Shown: positions 1 to 11,505 of the stretch, piece by piece | Layout of the letters: every line of letters begins with the position of its first letter | How positions within the stretch are numbered: the first letter of the stretch is position 1 | Origin: Tubulanus polymorphus | Lineage: Eukaryota > Nemertea > Palaeonemertea > Tubulaniformes > Tubulanidae | Assembly: GCF_964204645.1 (NCBI RefSeq) | Contig: NC_134026.1 | Coordinates: forward strand, 24,942,650 to 25,006,649 | Direction of reading: 5' to 3' | Length of the DNA: 64,000 nucleotides | Position numbers and translations under genes: made by a program | Notes under the pieces: generated by a model | What the model was told of the DNA's origin: nothing | Database searches by the model: none | Seen by the model: only the letters and a program-made list of their open reading frames with translations

Positions 1-3000
1 TAAAATTTTAACTAACCACCATAAAGGAGATTTTTTTGTGTGGTAAGGTGTTAAACTGTATAACCGGCTTTTTATCGGGTAGCATTTTCCATTTTCAATG
101 ATTTTTTTTCAACAAAAGTACCTTCCGCATAAAGCAAGGTTTCGTTTTAAGTTCTTTCCTCGGGCTACGTTTGATTGACGACATATCTCTATAAGATGAA
201 AGTCTAGGGCAGGAAACTTGTCAAGCTAGTTGCAGAGACGACGAGCATATGGGTGAAAAGTCGCGCTGTAACTGAGGTAATCGTCTTGTATACCTGAAGG
301 CAACCTGCATAAGCAAACCAATGCATCCTCACGTTCAATTTGTATCATTATTAAACAAAAGTATACAAGATGTGGCGATCTTCGCTGCTAGAATAAGGAT
401 AATTGTTAGTTATCCGCGTTCACACCGAATTCTTTGAGTTACTACTTGTTTGCTTCAGGTTTTCTACAAATAGAGATTATTTGTATGATGTCTGGGAAAT
501 TTTTACATTCACTAAAGATGAGTATCACAGGGGAAAGAACCAGCATGGTTTCGAAAAAGATTCGGTTAGTTGCCCGGTTATTTGGTCAACGCGCGTAATG
601 CTGTTATGACAAAACTTGATACAATAAGGTCGTGTAACAGAAGAGTGGCTGTTCCGCACCAAAGTGGCTTCATACGGGTATGAAATCTTATTACGAAACC
701 TCTCAGACATTGCTTTTGCAACTGAATGAACTTTTTCACATTTGAAATTTTTCAGCTTTGGAAGTTTACCGATCGTATTTCTGATGACGTTTAAGGAATG
801 AAAGTTTACTTATCAAAATCTGCAGCACGTACATAGATTTCCGAACAACGTCATAAATACATTTGTCACACATTTTCTAGAGGTGACGATAAGCAGGGCT
901 CATTGAGTTTCGTCAGTTGGACGGACATTTTATTCTCTGCAGCTTTTATCCTCGTGAGCATCTCCTCACCGAACAAAGCCATCTTGCTACTAATGAAAGA
1001 GGGCAGAGCGGATACAGGAGCGAGGACATTTGTTCATATCTATCTCATTAATGTTCTCCCGAACGTGGCGTAAAATAATTCTACGGCTTTGATTCACAAC
1101 GTCCACAGGGAAGTGTCGCACAGCTATATGAATGCTTAAATCATTGCCGTATGCGCGGCGTACGTGGGCTGCTTGGCCATATTTTAGTTTCAAATTACAA
1201 ACGAAATTATAAGTTCGTGACTTTCGGGATTCTCAAGTCGGTATTTAATTTTCTCAAAGCTCATGACATCGCCACCTTATTTATAAAGGCATTTCAAAAG
1301 TTTTGTCTCATCTTTTTTGACATCGGCAACCGTGTATTTTTTGTGAACATGTTTAACTGATTACATGATTATTTGACATTACATGAAATTACATTTTCTG
1401 TTCAGCCTTTTGACTATACCGAACGTGTATATTTCCATTGACGTCGGTGCTCGTCGAAGTCGGAGCTATTTGCATCGATGGCATGAGTGTCTCATGAAAA
1501 CGTCTGCCTTAATTACGGACAACACCAGTCACAGCCATTGACAAACCGCGCAATAAACTTTCCATCTTGGCGACAACCCGTCGAGTTTTTGTCAGTTTTT
1601 AAGACACTCGCACGAGTTGAAACCCATGAACTAGGACATAAAACGATGGCCGAGTTACCGTTACCAAACAACGAATGAAAGTATATCAGCGCAGATATTC
1701 GATTTTATGCCATCTTCCATGATTTATACAGGTGCCAATTTCTGACATAGAGAAAAGTAACCTATTCTAAATATTTCTCTATGGTTGCGAAAATGACAAA
1801 CCTTATTCAGAAAGATGTTCATAGATACCCCTTTAGATTGATTTTGTGAGTCTGTGCGTAAGAAGAGGTTAAGCTCATTTTGGTGAATAACATATTACAT
1901 ACCATAAATCCTATGTGTAATAAACATGAAAATCATTATTCATCATTTGATATTTCAGGTCATATTACACTCGAAATATCAATCCGATTACACTTCAATT
2001 AACGTGTTAAAGAACTCGTTAGAATCATTTTAACGACTTAAATCGGGATATATTGGGCAAAGCCTCTCGATGGTCACTGCCGTCTTGATCACGATAGTGA
2101 CGTCATCATCGGACGTCACTAGGGATTCCTTCTTGTCGCTCTTTCAGTTGGTACCGCTGGTGATTTTAATTTATCAGTTTCCTGGATAGATGAAGCCACA
2201 TAATTCTTAAGAACGTGTGTCGTGGTGAATTGTACTCAAAAGAAGCTTATCGATAAAAATTATCTAATTACTTAAAATCTAATATTTATCTAACTACTTA
2301 TTCATACGCCACACCATATCCGCTTGTGTCTTTTGACCGGAAAATACCTGCTGTTTTAGAGAAAGCGTTAGCACACGATTCTCTCTGTCGTTCTTACACA
2401 CTATACCTCGAGTAATCGACAGTACAAGAAAAATGAGCTTGAATTATTGATAACACGCAACATAAACTTTTACCTCATATCGCCGGTTAGATTTGCCGAA
2501 GTGTCATCAATAAGATAGGAAGAGAGAATTAAGCGGGAAGAAATCTCAGTCTTTTAGTCAACAACCGAGTACCGAGAAGAAAGTTGACGAATCGACCGTA
2601 CAATGAACACTCCTGCATGACACAATAGTTTACAGAGAAATAAGCGCCATCAAATTACCATTTATAGATTATAGGGTTTGAAAAAGCCATAATGGACCTG
2701 AAATGGATGAATCTTTTTCTCTCACGTGGATTTGTTTCTGCCATGAGATGCAGAAATAAAAGCCACTTTTCCGCATTATGAATCATGGACTATCATATTC
2801 GCTTCTTTCACGGTGAAAGATATAACTTTGACAAAACCAGCACCAAAATCATTGAAGCAAAAGAATTCGTCTAATCAGTTGGATTAAATAAATGCCGTCA
2901 TCCCACATTTGTAACACATTACATGGCATAGGATAATATACTTATTCTGAGTGTATCCATAAAACTAAAGAACATGGTAAATATGGAATTCCTACGTCAT

Positions 3001-4680
3001 ACGACCCTTGAAGAATCTGTCGAAGCATGGAATTAACTCATTACAATTGCATCAGCACGTGTTATTTCTTACTCGAATTATTTATGTTGTAATATTCATA
3101 TCTGCAATTTGTGTCGACTCCTTTTTATCACGAATTGTCTATCATGTTTTCGAGTTACGAAGCCGATGTCCTTACAAATTCAAGACAGGGCCATCAAATC
3201 ACCAATGAAGAATATTTGAAATTGTGTGATGTGACAGACAGACGATCTAGTGGAAACCATTTAAAACATATTTCTATTTATACTTTCGTACAATATTTGA
3301 ATTTTCGTTAAAAAGAATCGATGGTTATTCAATCAAGGTCATTGCGAAGCGCGTCAGCAAACCCAATCTTCGTCAACGTGCAGTTTAATTTGATATTTGT
3401 CGATTGTGGCATATTGGATCTGTTCACCGAGCGTATGAGATATTTCGTTAACTCTCTTTCGTAATTTGATAGACTTTAATAATTAAATGTCAGGTGAACC
3501 CGATGCAAAGAAATGGAGGAATTTTGCAGATGGCACATAAACGAAGTTGTCACCAATTCGTAGGCAGCCTTATTATCTATTCAAAGGCTGCTCAAGTACG
3601 TTACGAAAAGTAATTATTCGTGATGGGTTCGTCTTTTTTCCGCAGTGTAATTTGCGTTCAGTATTTTGAATTTTTCATGGCCACTTACTGCAAACAATAT
3701 TGAATGAAAGTGTAGTAACGAAAACCTTACAAGCGATCGATTAAGATCATATGATAGATCTTGATATATCAATATACGTCGATTTTCTTCTATTGAACTG
3801 ATTTGTATGTTATGCAGCAATATGAGCTTTATTTCTGCGATCATGTTTTGCGGCACCTGCGATTCAATCTAGTTTACCGATCATTTCAGTAAACAAACGC
3901 AACATTCCGCCAACATTATTTGGATTGGACGTTCCGGTTGGAGCAGATGAGCAATTATATTGATTAGATATAGGTGAATACCAACGGTTTTCCGTATAGA
4001 ACTGTGGAGAATCTATCAAATCGGCCAAGCATCGTCCAGCTAATTAAGACTAGCGTATCAAAATAAGCGCCTCGTCATCTGAATCTGGCCTAAATCATCT
4101 GATCATGCAGATGTGCTTTAAAAGACAATTCACACGACTCCAAGGTGGCAATCATTGCCAAGATCATTGTTTATTGGAAAGGCGATAGAGCCGAATAATT
4201 CTTGGGTGTCTTATCGATAAGACAACGTGAACAATTGGCGTGTGCACTGAGCGGTATTCGGTTGACCTATAACACGCCTTGACAATTATAACAGAACCAC
4301 CAGAAATCGAAGCGAGAATTGAAGTTGCACTCGCTGCACTTCGTTGGCAATTTCTAACACAATTTTTAAGTGAGAAAATACACAAGTATTTGTGAAGTCG
4401 GTGAATTCTAGAATGATTAGTAGTCGGGTTAGGTATGCCTACTTTAAATTGGGTTACTTAGAACATTTAATTTCTTATTTTACACCTTCAAGACATCACG
4501 CATCACATCACATTCAGTGATACGAAAAAATAAGAAATCCGATTCAATCTTTTCCTTGTCAAGAATTCATTACCAATTGAAATGATCTAAAATTTCGGGA
4601 AACATTTCTAGATAACGTAAAATTCGTTGACGCAGTTGACTGTTTATTTGGGGAGAAAGGAATGATGGGTTGCGTAAAAA
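1..4680. other. Intergenic DNA, no gene recognised
   Basis: I find no convincing exon, RNA gene or repeat here. Open frames are all under about 85 codons on either strand, have no recognisable motif and are not flanked by consistent splice signals. Composition is ordinary AT-rich non-coding DNA like that between the genes further right. Distal exons of a gene outside the window or lying to the right cannot be excluded. Confidence 0.5.
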
Positions 4681-4689
4681 CAAGAAGCC

Positions 4690-6713
4690 TTGATCACCTT
4701 GTAAAGAACTCTTACAAACGTATGTTCCGTGATCACTCTTACTAAAAACTTAAGAAAAGCTGAATCAGATTATTATTTTCAAAAGTTTTTCGATATAGGT
4801 GCTGATATGAAACTTAAATGGAAACTTATAAACCAGATACTTCGTAAATCATCTTCTGCTATCTTACCTAGTGTTCTTAAACAAAATAACCAGGAATTCA
4901 AAGGTGACTATCGCATAGCGTGTGGGTTTAACGATTTCTTTTCTAAAATAGGCTCGCAAATTTCTGAGACTATACCTGATTTAATTTCCCTGGTCACAAA
5001 CACACATATTACTTGAAAGATCGTACTAACGAAAATTTCTTTATGTTTCCTACTAATCCTTGTGAAATTGAATCTATAGTTAGAAATCTTCATCCGAAAA
5101 GTGCAGGGTTGGACGGTATTAGTACATTTTTACTTAAAGACACTATAGATCTAATAAATGCTCCTTTATCGCGCTTCTATAATGGTATTGTTCCGTTTGA
5201 CATGCTAAAGTTAACAAGCTAAAGTTGACCCGTTATTCAAATCAGGAGATTCGGAAAATTTCAATAATTATCGTTCAATCTCTATTCTTCCGGTATTTTC
5301 AAAGATTTTAGAAAAGCTGGTTTTTAACAGATTATCCTCCTTTCTCAATAAACATAATGTTATTTCTTCAAATCAATTCGGTTTTCGAATCATTCCACAG
5401 CACTTGCTCTTGCCAAAGTAACGGACACTCTTATATCATACCTTGATAAAAATATTCAGCCATAGGCATTTTCTTAGACCTAAAGAATGCATTCGACACG
5501 GTTAACCACACAATTCTGCTCGGTAAATTAGATCACTATGGTATTCGGGGTTTACCTCTCAAATGGTTCGAAAGTTACTTGTCTGATCGTGGTCAAATTG
5601 TTTGTTGTAATAGTATCAATGTTCCCCGAGGTTCTATTCTCGGTCCTTTTTTATTTTCATTATACATAAATGATTGTGTCAATGCTTCAAAAATTCTTGA
5701 CTTCGCCCTTTTTGCAGATGACACAACATGCTTTGCTTATTCAAAAGATCATAAAAAGATATTCCAACTGGTAAACAATGAACTCACCAAACTTCGCATA
5801 TGGTTTTAAGTTAACAAATTGTCTCTTAACCTAAAAAAATGTCATTTTCTCATTTTTCGGAAATTTCAAAGGTATCCCTTGTGCTATGAAAATTGGAAAC
5901 GTCCCAATAAAGCAAGTTCATTCCACAAAATTTCTTGGTTTATATATTGATAGTAAACTTACGTGGTCTGACCACATATCATTTGTCTGTAAAAAGATAT
6001 CTCGTAGTATAAGTGTTTTAACTAGAGTTAAAAGAAGATTGCCAGTTTTAGTGATGAAAACCTTATACTATAGTTTTGTTTACCCGTATCTCAAATACTG
6101 CAATTTTATCTGGGGCAATAACTACGATTCGAGAATCAGGCCAATAATTCTACTCCAAAAGCGTGCGATCAGGGTTATATCAATGGCTGCCTTCTTAGAT
6201 CATACAGCCCCCATCTTTAAAAACTTAGGTATCCTTACTTTCGAGCAATGACGAAATTTCAATTGTGCTTTTTCATATTAAAATTTAAGAATTCACTACT
6301 GCCTAACTCGTTTTCAGATTATTTTTCATTAAACTCCGACCTTCACCACCATCAAACTCGAAACCGTCATGCATATAAAGTAGAACAATTTAGCCCCCTT
6401 AACTTGGAATAACTTGCCTTACTCACTGAACATCATTGGATCAGTATCCCTTCCAGTTTTTAAAACGTGCTCTCAAACAGTATCTCCTCATTTAATGTTT
6501 CGATAACTTTGTCAGTCTCTGCCATCTGGCACTTAAATATTTTCTGTGTGAATGTGGTGTGAAAGAGTGTGATTGGGTGTACCAGGGTGACATGAACATC
6601 ATATAAACCTTAACAGGTTTCTTCATGTTTCCCTCCATCTTGAATTTTTGTATTTGTATTACTTTGTACGATTATTATAATTCAAAATGGAAAATAAATT
6701 ATATTATATTATA
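4690..6713 (+). mobile_element. Decayed 5'-truncated non-LTR (LINE) retrotransposon
   Basis: A reverse transcriptase broken by several stops and frameshifts can be followed across three frames. 4,729-5,016 resembles the endonuclease-RT linker of CR1/Jockey-type elements (FFSKIGSQISETIPDL). 5,090-5,220 carries the 'KSAGLDGIS' block, 5,224-5,460 the 'NYRSISILPVFSKILEK' block, and 5,460-5,806 the fingers/palm with 'FLDLKNAFDTVNH', 'PRGSILGPFLFSLYIND' and the catalytic box as FADD. 5,886-6,251 matches the thumb (STKFLGLYIDSKLTWSDHI). The 3' end is an AAATAAA followed by a short ATT/TAT repeat near 6,690-6,713, typical of LINE 3' tails. No apurinic endonuclease domain is visible upstream, so the copy is 5' truncated. 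It is inactive as it stands. Assignment to CR1/L2 versus Jockey is not resolved. Confidence 0.85.
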
Positions 6714-7359
6714 TCAATACATTTATGAGCATTCGACTTAACGGTATTACGGTGTAAGAATGCTTCAATCATTTTTTCAAAAGCCATACTTCGGTTAGAA
6801 TATACTTGCAATCGATAATGTTCAAATTTTAAGATGTATCGAAATGCGTTTCTAGTGACATCTAAGAGGTATGTCTTCAATATCACCAATTTCAGCCAAT
6901 ATAGTATAGTCATTTCATGTTCAGCTTTCCCGTATGAAAAAAAAATTGAAAATCAGGACGATTCTAGAATGTCGTTCTTTTGGCTAAGAATTACAAATGT
7001 CGCGATGAGATGAAAATAATTAAGATAATGAAAATTTGTTAATTGACGACTACTTTCATCAAATGCCTTTGAAACTGAAACATTATTGATCGACAATTTA
7101 ATGTTAGCGCGTCGCACCCTCCCTAACATTCAACGTTTTACTAAATATTTCTTTTCAAATAATAAGAAATCATATTGATTCGACAGATTCGATGTATTAC
7201 TTTTTTCCAGTTTCAGGTTCTAACGGCGTCAAAATGGTATTTGATCATAATTCCATTAGTCATTGAAAGACTTTTGGCGTATCAGAAAATCTTATGTTCT
7301 TGTTATACTAATGCGAGAGAGAAGAAATTCTAGAAAAAAAGAACTACCACCAAACTTAC
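6714..7359. other. Intergenic or intronic, nothing firm
   Basis: AT-rich sequence. The minus-strand frame at 6,704-6,913 overlaps the LINE tail and shows no domain or splice context. If the minus-strand signal-peptide exon at 7,360-7,492 is real, this stretch would be its first intron, but I could not find a matching phase-1 downstream exon. Confidence 0.4.
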
Positions 7360-7492
7360 CGGTACTTTTCGCTATTCGTCTAACACCATTAAGAGGATCA
7401 TCCCTGCAGTCATGTGAGTAGCATAGAACTAAAACACAAAGCCCTACGTACAGAAAAATAAAAAATCCCCTGTGTCTCACGGGTGCTTTCAT
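7360..7492 (-). CDS. Possible first coding exon of a secreted or membrane protein
   Basis: Reading leftward from an ATG at 7,492, the first 26 residues look like a signal peptide: basic start (MKAPVRHRG), hydrophobic core (FFIFLYVGLCVLVLC) and a small residue at the likely cleavage point. A short polar segment with one cysteine follows (SHDCRDDPLNGVRRIAKST). The frame then meets a strong donor, ACCG|GTAAGTTTG, leaving phase 1. Upstream, a TATAA-like sequence on the minus strand at 7,591-7,598 is well placed for a start about 25-30 bp downstream. I do not recognise the protein and could not find the remaining exons, so this may be a pseudo-exon. The inference rests only on signal peptide, donor and TATA co-occurring. 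Confidence 0.3.
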
Positions 7493-7599
7493 AGTTTAGA
7501 GAATTTTTTAAAGAAGAAACACAAAAACCGGTCGAACTATCAGACGTGCGATGTTTTCATACAACGCGATGCGACAGCAACAATCGCCAACTTATAAGA

Positions 7600-9260
7600 G
7601 ATCCCTTCGCTCCAAAATGTCGCTAATTTTACAACAGCATCCGCGTAATATGCATGTGAATGCCTTAGCCATGCATTAGCTAGAAGCTCTGACCAATGTT
7701 GTCACTACTAGCGTATAGGCGGTAATTTTGTGAGATGTAAAAGGAGGTGTGGCGACAAGAGTTATATAGCGCCAACTCTATCTGCTTTTACTTATCAACC
7801 CCCTCTTTTAGCGTTTCATACATTGACTGATCTCATTTCATTATCCTTGAACAAACACCTATTTCAACCAACACCCAACACCCGAACACCCATAAGGGAA
7901 AAGGTAAGATTTATATACCCGTGCTAGTGAGTAACGTGAAAAGTAGACGAATAGCACCAAAAGTACACGTTTTTCACGATAAGCTTCTATTTCTTTTACA
8001 ATATGGAAACCTGTAAAATAACGATTTGATAATTAGTTCTGCTCAAGGCAGTGAAGGCTTGTCTTGTAGTCTAGTGAAATTGTCACTCACTAGTGCTCTA
8101 GTAAATTTTTCACTAAGAGAGTGTGTAGGAATATTCTATAAATTTACTTTTTAATACAAGGCCTTCATAATCAAATTGTCGCATAAAATATGAAATTATG
8201 ATGGATGAAAAGGTTATAAAGCGCACGACCATTGATCCGACAATCAAGGCTATGCATAGTATACTGTAGCGGTCGTGTTCAGACAATATAATTGTTTCAT
8301 TGATCTGAAACTGTATAAACTTTCAGCGCAAATCAGCTCATTAAATTCTAAGTTAAACACACATTTGACAAGCTGTATATCGATTGATCGTCTTCAGGTT
8401 CAAAATATCCTGAATATCTAAGAAATATGTTCTATCCTAGTGGATAACTCATGTCAAGTACTGCGGGAGACTTTTCAAGTACGATAGCTGATATTCGACA
8501 AACGATAGATTAATGAATCTAGCTGAGCCAATGAACGTGATATCTTCTAGATGTCGTGATATAAATTGATGCGATATGAACTAATATTAAGATAATACAG
8601 ACTGTCTGAGTGAGAAATGTGCTTCATTTTCTGAAAACTATTTCTGAAAATGAGGTACAAGGTATGTCTTCAATTGTGGTACCAATTACTTTGATCTAAA
8701 TTTAACCAAAACTACTCGACGAATCAACTCCAGAAAAACGGCCTTTAAATATCTTCCTTTCTCTTCCCATGTATGTGATTCCACGATAGGAATTGCATCG
8801 AGTAAAATCCTACAACGAACATTTTAATCAAAATTCAAAAGTTTAGACTAACTGCGACAAATATGGGCGTCGTTTTATTTCGCGGACGGGAGTCAGCGCC
8901 GTATACGGTTTTATGACGAAAGAAGACACTGACGAGGTTATTAATTATGCAATTTATTGGTCATGTTGAGAAAGGAAAATCATATGGGGAAAAATCTCCC
9001 TCGAGAACTCTTACTCGAAAAGATATTGTGATTTGATACTCTGTTGACACGTTTTGTGATCGCAATACGGCCGGTGCATTTTCTTAGAAGAAACAGAAAG
9101 TGAACATTTATAATCATTAGCATTTTGCCCGACATTTCGTTGCACAAAGGGTAGATTTTATCTCCCGGTTATTCACAAATGAAGCTACTCGAATCATTCT
9201 TTATCTACATGTAGGACTCGAACCGCAGAAAATTAAAACACTATATCATAAACTATAGAT
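7600..9260. other. Intergenic, no gene recognised
   Basis: No supported coding exon, RNA gene or mobile element. A short (AT)n-rich tract near 9,262-9,291 marks the right end and may supply the TATA-like promoter region of the next gene. Confidence 0.45.
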
Positions 9261-9309
9261 ATACATGATATACATATATATATATATATATTATCCTAAA
9301 TTGCCAGTG

Positions 9310-9420
9310 AGCAAACCTTGGATCCAGGTCAAAAGGACGGAACTGGTTAGAATTTATCATGATTCAATAATAGAAGGATATTCATATCGCAATATGCACG
9401 ATTCTACGAGATACTAATAG
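9310..9420 (+). other. Putative 5' UTR exon of the 9.5-kb membrane-protein gene
   Basis: A textbook donor (ATAG|GTAAGTG) lies at 9,420/9,421 and an acceptor (CCCTTGCAG|GG) at 9,520/9,521. Together they define a 100-nt intron directly in front of the coding exon. The left end of this exon is only estimated from the TATATA-rich stretch at 9,262-9,291. No ATG in frame with the protein precedes the donor. Confidence 0.45.
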
Positions 9421-9535
9421 GTAAGTGATATTAGTTGTCGTTTTCAACGATGTGCATGTAGTAGTATCGGGGGTATTGTTTTATTACGTAACCTCAATTC
9501 AAATCTATACGCCCTTGCAGGGTCGCTTGCTGAAA

Positions 9536-10837
9536 ATGTCGATGGATAAAGCAGAAATGGTGGACAACGCCAATGACAGAAATGAGACGTCGTCTTTAAC
9601 ACCAGAGAGGAGAAATACTGAACTGGAAATGAGTTACGGCTCATTAGTAACATCCAGTTTACCAACAACATTTCAAGCCGAATCCTACGCTCCACGGAGG
9701 GATGAAGAACACAATTTCGGTGGAAGTAACTTCTTGGACTCTATAAACGCATCCTTCAAGCATAAACTGGATGGCCAAAGCGTAAACCTGGTGAAAAAAT
9801 ATGAAACGAAATACGGTCGAAGACGAACAGCGGCCATATTGGGTTTATCATCTCCGGTCCTACTTCCATTAGCTATATTAGCTATAATGACTTTGCCCTG
9901 CTGGATGACAAATAAAATGCGAGTGTTATCGATTTGGCTCTGGGTCTTAGCGATTGCCACGATACCCCCGTCAATTCTATTTTTCTGCGTGTACACTAGG
10001 GAATATAGTGTTTCTCTTCACACGGGGGATATGGTACCCGTGGAAGTAGTAAACAAGTTCAACGATATATCCTGTAAGGGGGTGAATCTGAATTCACCAG
10101 ATATGGTCAAGCTTTACGTTTATCACAGGTTACCAAATATACTCGATAATTACACGGAGCCATTTAACGACGTCGGGAAGCGGGAGATCAGTTCGCCACC
10201 TTTTTCATATTTGAAAAAGTTTTATTTATTACAAGGTACGTCGTTCGAGTTGGTTCTCAATGCTACGAAATATAAACAAACTGGCAAATCGTATAATGTT
10301 TCGCACGTCGACATACATGTCATTAAAGGTCAGGAAAATTACGATAAATGGCAACGAAACCCAGCGGGCAACAACACTTTTGTGAACGTGAATACATTCC
10401 TTTTGGAAGGAAAGTCTGCTTATATTTTCAAAGCAAAAACCAAAGCCAGTGATAACTATTACGTTGTTGTTCAGAGTTTGGGAAATTCAAACGTGAGTCG
10501 TGTAGATTTTGGAACTGGATTTTACATGAATCGCACAATATACAATTTGCCAAAAGGCCGATTGCTGAAATATCCAGAATATATTCTTGGTGATATAGCT
10601 CTAGATTTTCCGTATACTGATCCGCGCGTTGTGGTTATCCTTGATGGTCGGTATATGGGCAAAAATGACGAAGAAACAACTGTAACATTCACGTGTATAC
10701 CACGACTAACTGCGTATCTATCAGTATTTGTGCTGTTTCCTTGTTTGATGGCATTCCTCGCATCTCTTTGGATTTGTTGGGCCTGTAAAGACGAACCGAT
10801 CCAAATAATGCGTGGAGATTCGTATGAGAAAGTGTGA
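9536..10837 (+). CDS. Three-TM glycoprotein, possibly APD1-4-like ectodomain, no RING
   Basis: A 433-aa protein in one coding exon. I start at the ATG at 9,536 because a good acceptor lies 15 nt upstream (CAG at 9,518-9,520); the longer open frame begins inside an intron. Residues 1-95 are polar and probably cytosolic. Two hydrophobic segments follow at about 98-122 and 128-153. Then comes a roughly 230-residue presumed extracellular domain with many N-glycosylation sequons (NYT, NAT, NVS, NNT, NVS, NRT), and a third membrane span at about 393-417 followed by a short tail starting CKDEP. The layout (TM hairpin, beta-rich ectodomain, C-terminal TM) recalls the N-terminal and middle domains of APD1-4-type E3 ligases, but the RING finger is absent. 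The family assignment is my inference and weak; the gene itself is well supported. Poly(A) signal at 11,054. Confidence 0.8.
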   Translation: MSMDKAEMVDNANDRNETSSLTPERRNTELEMSYGSLVTSSLPTTFQAESYAPRRDEEHNFGGSNFLDSINASFKHKLDGQSVNLVKKYETKYGRRRTAAILGLSSPVLLPLAILAIMTLPCWMTNKMRVLSIWLWVLAIATIPPSILFFCVYTREYSVSLHTGDMVPVEVVNKFNDISCKGVNLNSPDMVKLYVYHRLPNILDNYTEPFNDVGKREISSPPFSYLKKFYLLQGTSFELVLNATKYKQTGKSYNVSHVDIHVIKGQENYDKWQRNPAGNNTFVNVNTFLLEGKSAYIFKAKTKASDNYYVVVQSLGNSNVSRVDFGTGFYMNRTIYNLPKGRLLKYPEYILGDIALDFPYTDPRVVVILDGRYMGKNDEETTVTFTCIPRLTAYLSVFVLFPCLMAFLASLWICWACKDEPIQIMRGDSYEKV

Positions 10838-11053
10838 TTTTGATGTTTATACTTGTAGCGTACGTTTAATATATTAAACCAATGAATGACACGAATAATA
10901 AGATATTCTTATGATTCATTACTATCTGGGTTCAACCGGGTTCCAAATACGTTTCCGTTAACCGGTTCACTTTTAGAGGCTGTTATTTTGTTGGTATAAA
11001 TTACTACTAGTATATAGACCTACGTTTCAGGTTTTGTTATTATAATAAGCCTT

Positions 11054-11059
11054 AATAAA
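11054..11059 (+). terminator. Poly(A) signal AATAAA
   Basis: Canonical AATAAA about 217 nt after the stop codon of the 9,536-10,837 gene and before the next gene's promoter region. Likely its cleavage/polyadenylation signal. Confidence 0.6.
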
Positions 11060-11241
11060 AGACGCGTATGAAAATAGAAACGAACTACGTACATACAAAC
11101 AACCTACATACAAACGACAAATACCATGAACCTGTGACCGAGTCAAAAGTGAGTTTTATTTTTGTAGAGAATAAAATGTTTTGTGAGATCACGCGGAGTC
11201 ACGTGTTACTTATCAGTTGTCAGTTACTCCTTGCCTCCTTG

Positions 11242-11256
11242 CCCCCCCCCCCCCCC
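11242..11256 (+). repeat. C homopolymer, 15 nt
   Basis: Uninterrupted run of 15 C in the spacer before the nucleoredoxin gene. Run length is prone to sequencing error. Confidence 0.9.
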
Positions 11257-11505
11257 TGACAGCGTGGCTAGGCATTCCCTCGCGATCCTAGAGAGCGTAG
11301 AAGCACGAGTAGGATACTTCGTTATTTTCACTGACAAATATACTATAGTATGTAAATGATTCGCAGTACTGTTTGTTGATTATAATCGCGCTTGGTTGAT
11401 AAAGCGATACTCGCTGGCACTGTCAACAACGCTGTTTCACCATAGTTGACGACACTGGTAAACATATTGTGTTCATTCGCCAGAGGACTGCTACTGAAAC
11501 CAAAG

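Noticed and set aside
1487-1678. 63-codon plus-strand frame in the left intergenic region
   Set aside because: No motif, no splice context, and length expected by chance.
9425-9535. N-terminal extension of the membrane protein upstream of the ATG at 9,536
   Set aside because: It begins without ATG inside a likely 100-nt intron (donor at 9,420/9,421, acceptor at 9,520/9,521).
11446-11505. Twenty extra residues before the nucleoredoxin start
   Set aside because: The ATG at 11,506 gives the normal family start just before the first thioredoxin fold; the extension has no homology or signal-peptide character.
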